NCBI RefSeq assembly: GCF_013393905.1
Contig: NZ_CP040272.1
Span: 2,232,001 to 2,296,000, forward strand
DNA from: Nostoc sp. C052
GTDB lineage: Bacteria; Cyanobacteriota; Cyanobacteriia; Cyanobacteriales; Nostocaceae
DNA length: 64,000 bases
Direction of reading: 5' to 3'
How positions within the stretch are numbered: position 1 is the first letter of the stretch; every line of letters begins with the position of its first letter. This document shows positions 16,496-24,928 of the stretch, one piece after another. The notes under the pieces were generated by a model. The model saw only the letters and a program-made list of their open reading frames with translations. It was not told where the DNA came from and searched no databases. The position numbers were made by a program, and so were the translations under genes.

Positions 16496-17383
16496 ATGCC
16501 TATCCAAACCATTGGTATCTTAAGTCCTGGTGATATGGGACAAGCGATCGCAGCTGTTCTCAATCAACATGGATTGAAAACTATTGCAGCCCTAAACGAT
16601 CGCAGTGAACGAACTCGGCAACTAGCAGCCGCAGCCAACATTCAAGATGTGGGTTCTCTTACGCAATTGGTAATTGAATCTGATGTAGTGTTGTCAGTTC
16701 TAGTACCCGCAGCGGCTACCCAAGCAGCGCAGCAAGTAGCTGAGGCGATCAGTAATGTTGGTAAACCCATTCTCTATGTTGACTGTAATGCGATCGCACC
16801 CCAGAAAGTCATCAGTATCGGCCAACTCATTGAATCAGTTGGGGGAACATTCGTAGATGGATCAATTATTGGCCCACCACCGCGAGTTCCCAATTGCACC
16901 CGCATTTATACTTCAGGAAAACAAGCAAATCAACTCCTACAACTGCGGGATCATGGCTTAGATGTGCGGGTGATTGGTGATGAAATTGGTCAGGCTTCCG
17001 GGTTGAAAATGTCCTACGCCGCCCTGACAAAAGGACTTACAGCAATCAGCACAGAATTACTAATTGCAGCCCATCGTTTAGGCTTAGATCAAGAACTATG
17101 GGATGAAGTATCTAATAGCCAACCAGAACTTGCTAGTATATTAACCCGTTCCATTCCATCGATGACACCAAAAGCCCATCGTTGGATCGGAGAAATGGAA
17201 GAGATTGCAGAAACCTTTAAAGAGTTAGGTCTAACAGAGCGCATTTTCTACGGAGCAGCCGACGTTTACCGTTTGGTAAAAGAAACCTCTTTGGGTAAAG
17301 AAACACCAGAGGAGTCTAATCGCGATCGCCCGTTGCATGAAATCATTACCGTCCTTTCCGATGAAGCAAGCTCTGACACCTAA
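16496..17383 (+). CDS. NAD(P)-dependent dehydrogenase of the 6-phosphogluconate/DUF1932 type
   Basis: 295 residues. The N-terminal Rossmann domain (TIGILSPGDMGQAIAAVL) and the beta-hydroxyacid dehydrogenase style segment (YVDCNAIAPQKV, FVDGSIIGPPP) are followed by a helical C-terminal domain (SGLKMSYAALTKGLTAI, with the conserved Lys) of DUF1932 type. It probably oxidises or reduces a small hydroxyacid; the substrate is unknown. The O-methyltransferase gene starts 39 bp downstream on the same strand, so the two may be cotranscribed. Fold confident, reaction not. Confidence 0.82.
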   Translation: MPIQTIGILSPGDMGQAIAAVLNQHGLKTIAALNDRSERTRQLAAAANIQDVGSLTQLVIESDVVLSVLVPAAATQAAQQVAEAISNVGKPILYVDCNAIAPQKVISIGQLIESVGGTFVDGSIIGPPPRVPNCTRIYTSGKQANQLLQLRDHGLDVRVIGDEIGQASGLKMSYAALTKGLTAISTELLIAAHRLGLDQELWDEVSNSQPELASILTRSIPSMTPKAHRWIGEMEEIAETFKELGLTERIFYGAADVYRLVKETSLGKETPEESNRDRPLHEIITVLSDEASSDT

Positions 17384-17422
17384 TCTTGAGTATTTCAAAG
17401 ATGGGGTAAAAAGCGATAATCT

Positions 17423-18088
17423 ATGAATCAAGAGCAATGGACTGTGGTCGATCGTTACTTTACCGATTTGCTTGTACCGTCAGATCCCGCACTAGATACA
17501 GCCCTCCAAACTAGCGCCGCCGCCGGACTGCCGCCACACAACGTTTCACCGAACCAAGGCAAGCTGCTGCTACTATTGGCACAAATCCAAGGGGCGCGAA
17601 GCATCCTGGAGATTGGTACGCTGGGCGGCTATAGTACAATCTGGCTGGCGCGAGCGTTACCCAGCGACGGCTACCTAATCACCCTGGAAGCTGACCCAAA
17701 ACACGCCGAAGTCGCCCGTGCCAATATCGCCCAGGCTGGTTTATCCAAACTGGTTGACCTCCGACTCGGACAGGCACTTTCTACGCTGCCACAGATTGCC
17801 GCCGAGAATCAGGGCCCATTTGATTTGATTTTCATTGACGCTGACAAGCCAAGCAATCCCGAATATTTCGCGTGGGCACTCAAACTTTCCCGTCGCGGTA
17901 GCCTCATCATCGCCGATAATGTTGTGCGTAATGGAGCGGTGATTGATGCTGCTAGCAGCGATCCTAGCGTCCAGGGAGTGCGCCGCTTCAATGAACTACT
18001 TGCCTACGAGCCACGTGTCAATGCTACAGCAATCCAGACTGTGGGCAGCAAAGGATACGATGGTTTTGCGATCGCGATCGTCATCTAA
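17423..18088 (+). CDS. SAM-dependent O-methyltransferase (family 3)
   Basis: 221 residues, typical length. The SAM-binding motif I ILEIGTLGGYSTIWLA, motif DLIFIDADKPSNPEYF with metal-binding Asp, and IIADNVVRNGAVID match the cation-dependent caffeoyl-CoA/catechol O-methyltransferase family. It probably methylates a catechol-like or flavonoid-like hydroxyl; the substrate is not predictable. The gene is distinctly GC-rich compared with its surroundings (runs such as GCGCCGCCGCCGG), a hint of transfer from another lineage. It follows the DUF1932 dehydrogenase by 39 bp. Confidence 0.9.
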   Translation: MNQEQWTVVDRYFTDLLVPSDPALDTALQTSAAAGLPPHNVSPNQGKLLLLLAQIQGARSILEIGTLGGYSTIWLARALPSDGYLITLEADPKHAEVARANIAQAGLSKLVDLRLGQALSTLPQIAAENQGPFDLIFIDADKPSNPEYFAWALKLSRRGSLIIADNVVRNGAVIDAASSDPSVQGVRRFNELLAYEPRVNATAIQTVGSKGYDGFAIAIVI

Positions 18089-18100
18089 AACGATAAGCTA

Positions 18101-18191
18101 AGGGAACTCCAAGAAATAAATTATTCAATATTGTGGGGTGGGCAAGATGCCCACCCCACAATATTGAATATTTTTTTATTTGGAACTACCT
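18101..18191. mobile_element. MITE-like element, copy C
   Basis: Left end AGGGAACTCCAAGAAATAAA and right end TTTATTTGGAACTACCT are near-complete terminal inverted repeats around GTGGGGTGGGCAAGATGCCC. Length about 91 bp. A lone right-end copy (CTTTATTTGGAAGTTCCTA) sits at 18310-18328. Confidence 0.75.
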
Positions 18192-18238
18192 AATTGGAGA
18201 GTAGGAAAAACGTTGAAGAAGAATTCAGAAATCAGAAT

Positions 18239-18266
18239 GGGCTAAACGCCCCGCTATCGCTAACAG
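18239..18266 (+). repeat. Small dispersed repeat, GGGCTAAACGCCCC type
   Basis: GGGCTAAACGCCCCGC followed by TATCGCTAACAG, flanked on both sides by CAGAAT-like repeat-tract sequence (ATCAGAAT before, GTCAGAAT after), as if inserted into such a tract. Confidence 0.75.
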
Positions 18267-18343
18267 GAGTCAGAATCAATACGGGCGAATGGAATTCGCC
18301 GGGGCTGTGCTTTATTTGGAAGTTCCTAAAACACATTTAAATC

Positions 18344-19438
18344 TTAATCAGGCGGTGGATCGTTGGCAATAGTGAAATTTGAGACAAAATCACTCGGCTT
18401 GCCGCTCTTGATCGCATCAAAAGTACCTTTAATAGTGCCAGCAATGGGAACAGCAACCAGCGTCCCCAACAACCCAGCAATCTCAAATCCCATCAAAATA
18501 GCCACAAAAATCCAGATAGGATTTAGCCCGATAAAGTTGCCGAGTAACCTGGGAGCTAACAGGTTATCTTTAAGCTGCTGCATCAAAATCGCTGCGATCG
18601 CAACTTGAACTGCCAACCACCAATTTTGCAACAGTACTAAAATCGTCACCAAACCAATACCTAAAGACGCCCCAATGAAGGGAATAAGTTCTGAAATACC
18701 AATTAATATGGCAAATAACAGAGCAAAAGGTACCTTCATCACTAAGAAAATTGGCGTCAGGGTTAGCACCATGAATAGTCCTAGCAACAACTGACTGAGA
18801 AAGAAGTTCTGGAAATTTAGGCGCAAGGATGCGGTCAGGGGATCTGCAATATTAGAGGGCAAAAGATTGACTAGACCATACCAGACGCGATCGCCATATA
18901 AAAGCATATAAAATGCAAGCACAATGACTAACACTATGTCAAGTAATCCTGAAAGCAGTGTTCCAGCAAATCCCACTGCACCAGAAGCTAGCTGTTGCAC
19001 CAAATTTTGAATATTGGCATTGATTTGACTACTCACAACCCTCAAATCAACTGGCAAACGTCGTTGTTTAGCCACCATCTCAAACTGCTCTAGGTTTGCT
19101 TGACTAGCGGTTAACCAATCAGGAATCTTATTTAACAGTTGGATGGTTTGGTCAATGATCAACGGCACTAAGGTAACGCCTAGAATCCCAAGGAGGGTTA
19201 AGGTTGCAAGTAAAACGATGATCACCGCCTGAGTGCGAGTAATCCGAGCGCGTTCAAAGAACTTAACCGGGTAATTTAGGAGAAAAGCCAGAATCGCCGC
19301 AATACTCAAGACGGTAATGGGATGTTGGAAATAACGAAAAAGTACGGACAGCAGCCAGACATTGAGAGCGATAATCGGGCCACTCAGACCATAAATTAAC
19401 AGGCGTTGAAGGGAGGCTGAACGGCGCATCTTATGCAA
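18344..19438 (-). CDS. AI-2E family (PerM-type) membrane transporter
   Basis: A 364-residue integral membrane protein with about eight hydrophobic segments. The N-terminal pair (LLIYGLSGPIIALNVWLLSV, ITVLSIAAILAFLLNYPVKF) is followed by a soluble stretch at about residues 90-150 and a C-terminal permease half. That half carries ISELIPFIGASLGIGLVTI and LVAVPIAGTIKGTFDAI, the family's most conserved parts. Members export varied solutes or ions; AI-2 transport is rarely proven, so no substrate is claimed. Monocistronic, with repeats downstream. Confidence 0.88.
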   Translation of the reverse strand: MHKMRRSASLQRLLIYGLSGPIIALNVWLLSVLFRYFQHPITVLSIAAILAFLLNYPVKFFERARITRTQAVIIVLLATLTLLGILGVTLVPLIIDQTIQLLNKIPDWLTASQANLEQFEMVAKQRRLPVDLRVVSSQINANIQNLVQQLASGAVGFAGTLLSGLLDIVLVIVLAFYMLLYGDRVWYGLVNLLPSNIADPLTASLRLNFQNFFLSQLLLGLFMVLTLTPIFLVMKVPFALLFAILIGISELIPFIGASLGIGLVTILVLLQNWWLAVQVAIAAILMQQLKDNLLAPRLLGNFIGLNPIWIFVAILMGFEIAGLLGTLVAVPIAGTIKGTFDAIKSGKPSDFVSNFTIANDPPPD

Positions 19439-19564
19439 CCTATTTTAGGTATTCCTTGAGAGAACTTGTAAAATTCTTGATGGCACTGATTATTATCTGA
19501 TCATCATAGATATTTTTAACAAAGATATGTATAAGCGTATCTGATAGCAAGGAAACAAATCAAA

Positions 19565-20209
19565 ATGGACAAAACTGTAGCTGACCTTCGCAAAGACTAC
19601 ACCTTGGAAGGTTTGAGCGAACTCGAAGTAGACCTCAATCCTTTTATCCAATTTAAAAAATGGTTCGATCAGGCACTAGCAGCAGAACTCCCCGAACCCA
19701 ATGCTATGACCATTGCCACTGTTACACCAGATGGTAAGCCTTCAGCCAGAATGGTGTTACTTAAGGATTTTGATGAACGCGGCTTCGCCTTCTTCACCAA
19801 CTACAACAGTCACAAAGGACAACAACTAGCAGAAAATCCCCAGGCGGCTTTAGTCTTTTGGTGGGCAGAACTGGAACGTCAAGTCAGAATTTCGGGGTAT
19901 GTGGAGAAAGTTTCCGAAACTGAGTCTGACCAGTATTTTGAAAGTCGCCCTGCCAAGAGTCGCCTGGGTGCGTGGGTATCTAATCAAAGTGAGGTGATCG
20001 CAAGCCGAGAAATCCTGGAGCAACGCTTGCAAGAATTCTACAGCAAATATGAAAATCAGGAGATTCCTCGACCGCCTCATTGGGGAGGCTTACGAGTGAT
20101 CCCCACAGAAATCGAGTTTTGGCAAGGACGCCCTAGCCGTCTGCACGATCGCTTGCTTTATAGCCATTTAGATAATGGCACTTGGAAAATTGAGCGGTTG
20201 TCGCCATGA
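19565..20209 (+). CDS. pdxH: Pyridoxamine 5'-phosphate oxidase PdxH
   Basis: FMN enzyme oxidising pyridoxine or pyridoxamine 5'-phosphate to pyridoxal 5'-phosphate. The 214-residue length is standard. Family landmarks are LRKDYTLEGLSE at the N-terminus, PNAMTIATVTPDGKPSARMV, LKDFDERGFAFFTNYNSHKG (FMN phosphate and PLP site), RPPHWGGLRVIP and the C-terminal WKIERLSP. The ATG follows GGAAAC a few bases upstream. Transcribed away from the permease gene. Confidence 0.96.
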   Translation: MDKTVADLRKDYTLEGLSELEVDLNPFIQFKKWFDQALAAELPEPNAMTIATVTPDGKPSARMVLLKDFDERGFAFFTNYNSHKGQQLAENPQAALVFWWAELERQVRISGYVEKVSETESDQYFESRPAKSRLGAWVSNQSEVIASREILEQRLQEFYSKYENQEIPRPPHWGGLRVIPTEIEFWQGRPSRLHDRLLYSHLDNGTWKIERLSP

Positions 20210-20288
20210 AGGAGGTAGGAGGCAGGGGGCAGGGGAAGCTTTCTAAAGAGGAATTTTTCCCTTTTCCCTATGTCCCTCTATACCTCTT

Positions 20289-20407
20289 AGGGACTTCCAG
20301 AAAATAAATTATCCCATTTCACGCCTATCAAAACGGCTTTCCCTCCCCCTGCTCCCTGCTCCTCCGCCGTCAAAGCGATGGAATATTTTTTTAATTGGAA
20401 GTCCCTT
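20289..20407. mobile_element. MITE-like element, copy D
   Basis: AGGGACTTCCAGAAAATAAA at the left and TTTAATTGGAAGTCCCT at the right are good terminal inverted repeats about 119 bp apart. The interior differs from other copies (CACGCCTATCAAAACGGC and a CTCCCTGCTC tract), so the ends are shared but the core is not. Confidence 0.7.
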
Positions 20408-21026
20408 ACCATTGAGCGATCGCATCTTGAATTGCTGCCCGTGCTTCTGATAGAGATTTGGTACGGGCATCACCTTCGTTTAGACTATTAGCGTTAATAA
20501 ATTGAATGTCTGTAATCCCAATAAAGCCAAATATCGTCCGCAGGTAGGGTTCTTGGAAGTCATAGGGAGCGGCAGGAGATGTCGGACTAAAGTCACCGCC
20601 GCGTGCTGTGATGATAACTGCCTTTTTACCCTGGACTAACCCTTTAAAACCTTGAGCGTCTAAAGCAACAGTCCGGTTAATGCGAACAATTTGGTCAATG
20701 TAAGCCTTGAAGGTGGAAGGTATATTGAAGTTATACATTGGCACTCCAAAGACGTAGCGATCGGCTGCCAAAAACTCATCTACTAACTCGTCAGAAATCC
20801 TGATAGCCTCAGTTAATTCTGGGGTATGGGTTTCTGGTGGTGAGAACGACGCCGCAATCCAAGCTTCATCAACGTGAGGAACTGGGTGATGCCCTAAATC
20901 TCGGTAGGCGATCGCATCTTCAGGATGCGCGGCTTTCCAAGCACTGACAAATTCCTTAGATAGTTCTCTGGAGTGCGATCGTTCAGCACGGGGGCTGGAA
21001 TCAATATGTAGAATGTTTACCACCAA
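20406..21026 (-). CDS. azoR: FMN-dependent NADH:quinone/azo reductase AzoR
   Basis: 206-residue flavodoxin-like NAD(P)H oxidoreductase that reduces quinones or azo compounds by two electrons. Evidence: VNILHIDSSPRAERSHSREL (FMN phosphate loop), FGVPMYNFNIPSTFKAYID with the PMYNFxIPSxLK motif, and IITARGGDFSP. The gene end touches MITE copy D, whose terminal bases overlap the stop. It is divergent from an HxlR regulator with inverted repeats between, the usual arrangement for an HxlR-controlled quinone or aldehyde stress gene. Confidence 0.92.
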   Translation of the reverse strand: MVVNILHIDSSPRAERSHSRELSKEFVSAWKAAHPEDAIAYRDLGHHPVPHVDEAWIAASFSPPETHTPELTEAIRISDELVDEFLAADRYVFGVPMYNFNIPSTFKAYIDQIVRINRTVALDAQGFKGLVQGKKAVIITARGGDFSPTSPAAPYDFQEPYLRTIFGFIGITDIQFINANSLNEGDARTKSLSEARAAIQDAIAQW

Positions 21027-21265
21027 ATATCTCCTGATTAGCTAGGATTTCTGCTTTGACGTACCTATTTTAAATTTTAGATTTTAGATGATTTCGGTTC
21101 ATGCCCCGCCCGAAGTCAAGCGCAACAAATCCAAAATTGTCAATCTCAAATCACCAAGCCCTGTAACCTTGTGGTCAGGGTCAATCCAAAATTGCAAATC
21201 TAAAATCCAAAATTGTTTGACTGTTTTTGAGTCTAAATTTCAAAGCATTACATCAGATACTAAAA

Positions 21266-21306
21266 GTAACTAGTTACTAAAGTAAAGTAGTTACCATAAA
21301 GTAACT
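21266..21306. promoter_or_regulatory. Candidate HxlR operators
   Basis: A perfect 12-bp palindrome GTAACTAGTTAC (21266-21277) is followed by AGTTAC...GTAACT (arms 21289-21294 and 21301-21306). Both share GTAACT half-sites and lie 26-66 bp upstream of the HxlR ATG, in the interval shared with azoR. Likely autoregulation and azoR control; inference from position and symmetry. Confidence 0.55.
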
Positions 21307-21331
21307 GTAGAAAATTTTAGCTAACTTATCG

Positions 21332-21667
21332 ATGTCTGTCTCTAAAAATCCTGATGCTTGCCCAATTAGTATTCTGATGTCCTTACTATCAGGCCCCTGG
21401 ACAATGTATATACTGTGGGTGTTATGTAATAGTGGGCCTAATCGCTTTGGTGCATTGAAGCACTTAGTCGAGGGTATTTCCACCAAAGTTCTCACAGAAA
21501 GACTGAGGATGCTAGAGACAGCAGAGATTATTTATCGCCATTATGAACCAACTGTTCCGCCCCAAGTCACTTACGGTCTGACAGAACGCGGTCAGGAACT
21601 CATTGAAATTCTTAATCAACTCAATGCACTTGCCGAACGCTGGTATGGCGGCGAAAAGCGGGAATAG
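21332..21667 (+). CDS. HxlR-family transcriptional regulator
   Basis: 111-residue winged-helix regulator. CPISILMSLLSGPWTMYILW has the family's N-terminal Cys followed by the L..L.G.W...IL pattern. RFGALKHLVEGISTKVLTER is the recognition region, with RLRMLETAEII and TYGLTERGQEL after it. HxlR proteins often sense quinones, aldehydes or thiol stress through the N-terminal Cys; Cys10 here could do so. Divergent from azoR with likely operators between. Confidence 0.92.
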   Translation: MSVSKNPDACPISILMSLLSGPWTMYILWVLCNSGPNRFGALKHLVEGISTKVLTERLRMLETAEIIYRHYEPTVPPQVTYGLTERGQELIEILNQLNALAERWYGGEKRE

Positions 21668-21735
21668 GTGAGGATTTCTAAGAAGAATTCAGAACTCAGG
21701 AGCGGAGCCGGAGACTCCGAAGCTCCGGTCAGAAT

Positions 21736-21762
21736 GGGCTAAACCTTAGCTATCCGCTAACA
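21736..21762 (+). repeat. Small dispersed repeat, GGGCTAAACCTTAGC type
   Basis: GGGCTAAACCTTAGC followed by TATCCGCTAACA, preceded by GTCAGAAT. The rest of the 21668-21980 gap holds other Nostoc-type repeats (GGTAGCGAGTATTTTCGAG, GCAAGCGAGTCCGCGATAGC) and no gene. Confidence 0.7.
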
Positions 21763-21980
21763 CTATGAATTCTGTACGAGGGGGTGATAGCGCCCGCGGC
21801 AAGCGAGTCCGCGATAGCAAAGCGGTAGCGAGTATTTTCGAGTCGCGTCTGAATATTGGTTAAAAGCGAGTGGAATGGTGAGCGAAAAAAATTAAAATAT
21901 TCTCACTTTAAAACTCTATCCCTTTATGGGTAGAGTATTCACCAATTATGAATTCTGTATTCTGTATTCTGACTTCTGTT

Positions 21981-22922
21981 TTATGCAGGAAAAATATCTA
22001 GAAATTCATTGCCATTAATCACTGTTGTCCAGTGCTGATATTTTCCGGGGGCATTCTTTTCCCGTGGGTCTGCTTGCACCAAAGACATAAACTCGTGGTA
22101 ATGTTCATTGGCACTAGCTCCCACCATACATCCAGCAGACCAACCTTTGACTGGCTCACCAGGGCTATCTCCATCTGGATTATTAGTTGTGTGTTGATCG
22201 ACGCTAAAGTTATCACCCTTATCAGGTAAGCGCTCAGGGCCACGTAACACTGTAATGTCTCCAGTTTGTACTAGAGCCAATTGGTCTCCAGTGCTACCGT
22301 GGTGATGACCGACACTCCAAGCTTGGTATTGCCATGCCTGAATATCTGCACAACCTTTTTCATTCATCGGATTCTCCCAGTAATATTCTCCTGGGTCACA
22401 AGTGCCTAACCAATTACCCGCAAAACTGGGAACTTGGTCTTTGATTACTAATACACAACGTCGGTCATTCCAGACAAATGGTGCATTACCATTCCACTGG
22501 CCATTACGGTCTAATCCCCGGAAATAAACGATGTTGATTTCTCCATCATTACCGTTAATACTAATATGTTGATTATGTAAGCTCAACCACATCACGGTTC
22601 GACTCGGCCAGTCGCCGTTGAGTTTAAATCCTGGTATTAAGTCAGTCGGATTGGTATTGAGCAGACTAGCAGCAATATGGGAATTTATTCCTGGCTCACT
22701 GAGATTTTGAAAATGTTTGTAAGCATTTAGCGCCCTAGCGGATTTGGGCCCCCAAGCTCCATCAGGTGAACTTAAGAGCCAAAAATCTTGAAGTCTAGAC
22801 TGTAATTGTAGTGCCAAGGTCTTGTTAGCTGCGATCGCTTCATCATCTTCGAGCGCTTTGACTGAACCATTCGCTAAACCATAGAGCAAGGCATGAGGAT
22901 TATCAGTAGATGTAACTGGCAT
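21981..22922 (-). CDS. Peptidoglycan-binding protein with putative murein-hydrolase/transpeptidase domain
   Basis: 313 residues, no clear signal peptide. Residues about 20-95 resemble a peptidoglycan-binding domain (LQLQSRLQDFWLLSSPDGAWGPKSARALNAYKHF has the QxxL...DGxxGPxTxxA layout). Residues 110-313 form a second domain containing IVYFRGLDRNGQWNG, NDRRCVLVIKDQVP and, late, KGWSAGCMVG. The WSAGC motif with a preceding His (DQHTT) recalls L,D-transpeptidase-like or phage-type murein hydrolases, which use a Ser-x-Gly-Cys nucleophile motif. Enzyme class is tentative. It is convergent to nothing and sits upstream of LCP and uppP envelope genes. Confidence 0.6.
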   Translation of the reverse strand: MPVTSTDNPHALLYGLANGSVKALEDDEAIAANKTLALQLQSRLQDFWLLSSPDGAWGPKSARALNAYKHFQNLSEPGINSHIAASLLNTNPTDLIPGFKLNGDWPSRTVMWLSLHNQHISINGNDGEINIVYFRGLDRNGQWNGNAPFVWNDRRCVLVIKDQVPSFAGNWLGTCDPGEYYWENPMNEKGCADIQAWQYQAWSVGHHHGSTGDQLALVQTGDITVLRGPERLPDKGDNFSVDQHTTNNPDGDSPGEPVKGWSAGCMVGASANEHYHEFMSLVQADPREKNAPGKYQHWTTVINGNEFLDIFPA

Positions 22923-23283
22923 ATAAGAATCGGTGTTTGCGATCAGATTAATAATATTTTCTCCAATCCAATATAAACGGATTCCAGAAATTAGAGAAAG
23001 ATTTATTACGGAAGTGATAAAAACTTTTGTTTACATAATTTCAACAGATTAATTACTTTTTATTAAGGCGTCATACAAGTGCCATATATTAGTCACAAAA
23101 ATGTCATTGACATAAGTTAATTTGTAGATATTTTATTAAAAGTGTTAGTTGCTATTACTCCAAAGTCAGAGAAGATTTTGGCTAAAAGATCATTTGAGAG
23201 TGAGCTATTGTAGGTTAGCTTCTCTGCTTTAAACCCCAATGAGAAACACAAATTGTTTAGTGTGAGGAGTAAATCTTAAAAGA
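22923..23283. other. Intergenic region without recognised features
   Basis: AT-rich spacer between two divergent envelope genes, presumably holding both promoters. I see no ORF, RNA gene or repeat family in it. Confidence 0.5.
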
Positions 23284-24660
23284 ATGCCAACAAGAAAAAA
23301 TCGTTCGGGGAAAGTCTTCAAAAGGGGTAACAAAAATACACCCGGACGCTGGCTGTGGTTTGGAGTAGGGATTAGCGGTGTGGCGATGATATCAGCGATC
23401 GCCGGAATGCTGTTAGCAGTTTCTTTCAGCAGCAAGCCTTTGCAAAAAACTCAGCTAAACAAACAACAACAAGCAGTGTTTGATAGAGAGGGCATCACTG
23501 GAAGTGGACTACAATTTTCTGCATTAAGTCGCCCTGTGAACATTTTAGTTTTAGGGATGAGTGTGCTGCCCCCAGACATTAAGAACCCACCCCCTGAAAG
23601 CCTACATTTGAGATATCAGCCCGAACTAAATTCCTTTGATGGTTTATCTGATGTCATGCTTCTACTGCGATTTGAGCCTGAAAAGAAAAAATTAATTATG
23701 CTTTCCATTCCTAGAGATACCCGCATGGAGGTGTCTGGACATGGTTTGACCAAAATTAATGCTGCCAATGTTTATGGTGGGCCGGCTTTGACCAGTACAA
23801 CAGTCAGTAATCTCTTGGGTGGAGTAGAAATTGATCGGTATATCAGAATTAATGTTTTGGGAGTCAGCAAGTTAGTCGATGCCTTGGGTGGTGTGACAGT
23901 CTACGTACCGAAAAATATGAAATACCGAGATGATTCCCAGCATCTTTACATTAATTTGAAAGCGGGCAAACAACATCTCAACGGAGATCAAGCGCTGCAA
24001 CTTTTGCGCTTTCGCCATGATGAGTTGGGAGATATTGGTCGCATTCAACGCCAGCAAATGGTGATTAGTGCCTTAACTGACCAAACTCTCAATCCCACCA
24101 CACTCGCTCAACTGCCTAAAATTCTTGACATAGTTAAAGAACATATTGATTCCAACTTAACGGTCGAGGAGTTAGTGGCGCTGTTAGGTTTTATGGTGCA
24201 AACTACTCGTTCTAATATGCAGATGTTAATGGTACCTGGTCGTTTTAGCGAAAAGAAGGAATATGATGCTAGCTACTGGATACCAAACAGCAGCCGCATT
24301 TCTGCCATGATGGCTCAGTATTTTGATTTGGACTCAGCAGCAAAACCACAATTAGCCCAGCATCCAGCTAGTTTACGAGTTGCAATTCAAGATAACACGG
24401 GCAGCAATCATGCGAATCTGCATCCATTAATCAAAATCTTACAAGAAGCTGGCTATAGCAATATTTATATTACTAAAAGCTTGGGTGAGCCTTTAGAAGT
24501 AACTCGGATTATTGCCCAACAGGGAGATCGTGAGAGCGCTCAATCAATTCGCAACACTTTAGAATTAGGTGAAGTTCGAGTGGAAAGTACTGGCAATCTC
24601 GACTCCGATATCAGCATCCAGATCGGTAAAGATTGGTTGCAACTAAGAAAAAGTATCTAA
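23284..24660 (+). CDS. LytR-CpsA-Psr family glycopolymer transferase
   Basis: 458 residues. One N-terminal membrane anchor at about residues 20-42 (WFGVGISGVAMISAIAGMLL) places the rest outside. The LCP catalytic domain (about 85-300) has the phosphate/Arg motifs MLSIPRDTRMEV, KINAANVYGG and LLRFRHDELGDIGRIQRQQ. A C-terminal LytR_C domain (about 365-455, LRVAIQDNTGSNHANLHPL) follows. LCP enzymes move polyprenyl-phosphate-linked glycans onto peptidoglycan; the glycan here is unknown. The next gene on the strand is uppP, which regenerates the same lipid carrier, though a 268-bp gap separates them. Confidence 0.93.
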   Translation: MPTRKNRSGKVFKRGNKNTPGRWLWFGVGISGVAMISAIAGMLLAVSFSSKPLQKTQLNKQQQAVFDREGITGSGLQFSALSRPVNILVLGMSVLPPDIKNPPPESLHLRYQPELNSFDGLSDVMLLLRFEPEKKKLIMLSIPRDTRMEVSGHGLTKINAANVYGGPALTSTTVSNLLGGVEIDRYIRINVLGVSKLVDALGGVTVYVPKNMKYRDDSQHLYINLKAGKQHLNGDQALQLLRFRHDELGDIGRIQRQQMVISALTDQTLNPTTLAQLPKILDIVKEHIDSNLTVEELVALLGFMVQTTRSNMQMLMVPGRFSEKKEYDASYWIPNSSRISAMMAQYFDLDSAAKPQLAQHPASLRVAIQDNTGSNHANLHPLIKILQEAGYSNIYITKSLGEPLEVTRIIAQQGDRESAQSIRNTLELGEVRVESTGNLDSDISIQIGKDWLQLRKSI

Positions 24661-24928
24661 TACCATTTGATAATTTTGACTTGAGATTTGAAATTGGAAA
24701 TTGCTTAGTTGTCAAATATACGCTAATGGCGAATGCTAATCTGAAAAATTAGTCATATTTTCGTCATAGGTTTGTCATAGTAAAGTCAATGTAACGTGTT
24801 TAATTTCAGAAGGATGTATCTTAGCTGAATATCTATTTAAACAGCAATTAGTAGAAGTTTTTTTAGATGTAATTTTTACATATTCACTACTTACTATCCT
24901 CAAGAGTACAATATCCCTCGATCAAGCT

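Noticed and set aside
21088..21273. 61-residue plus-strand frame between azoR and the HxlR gene
   Set aside because: It translates CTAAAATCCAAAATTG repeat tracts and runs into the operator region.
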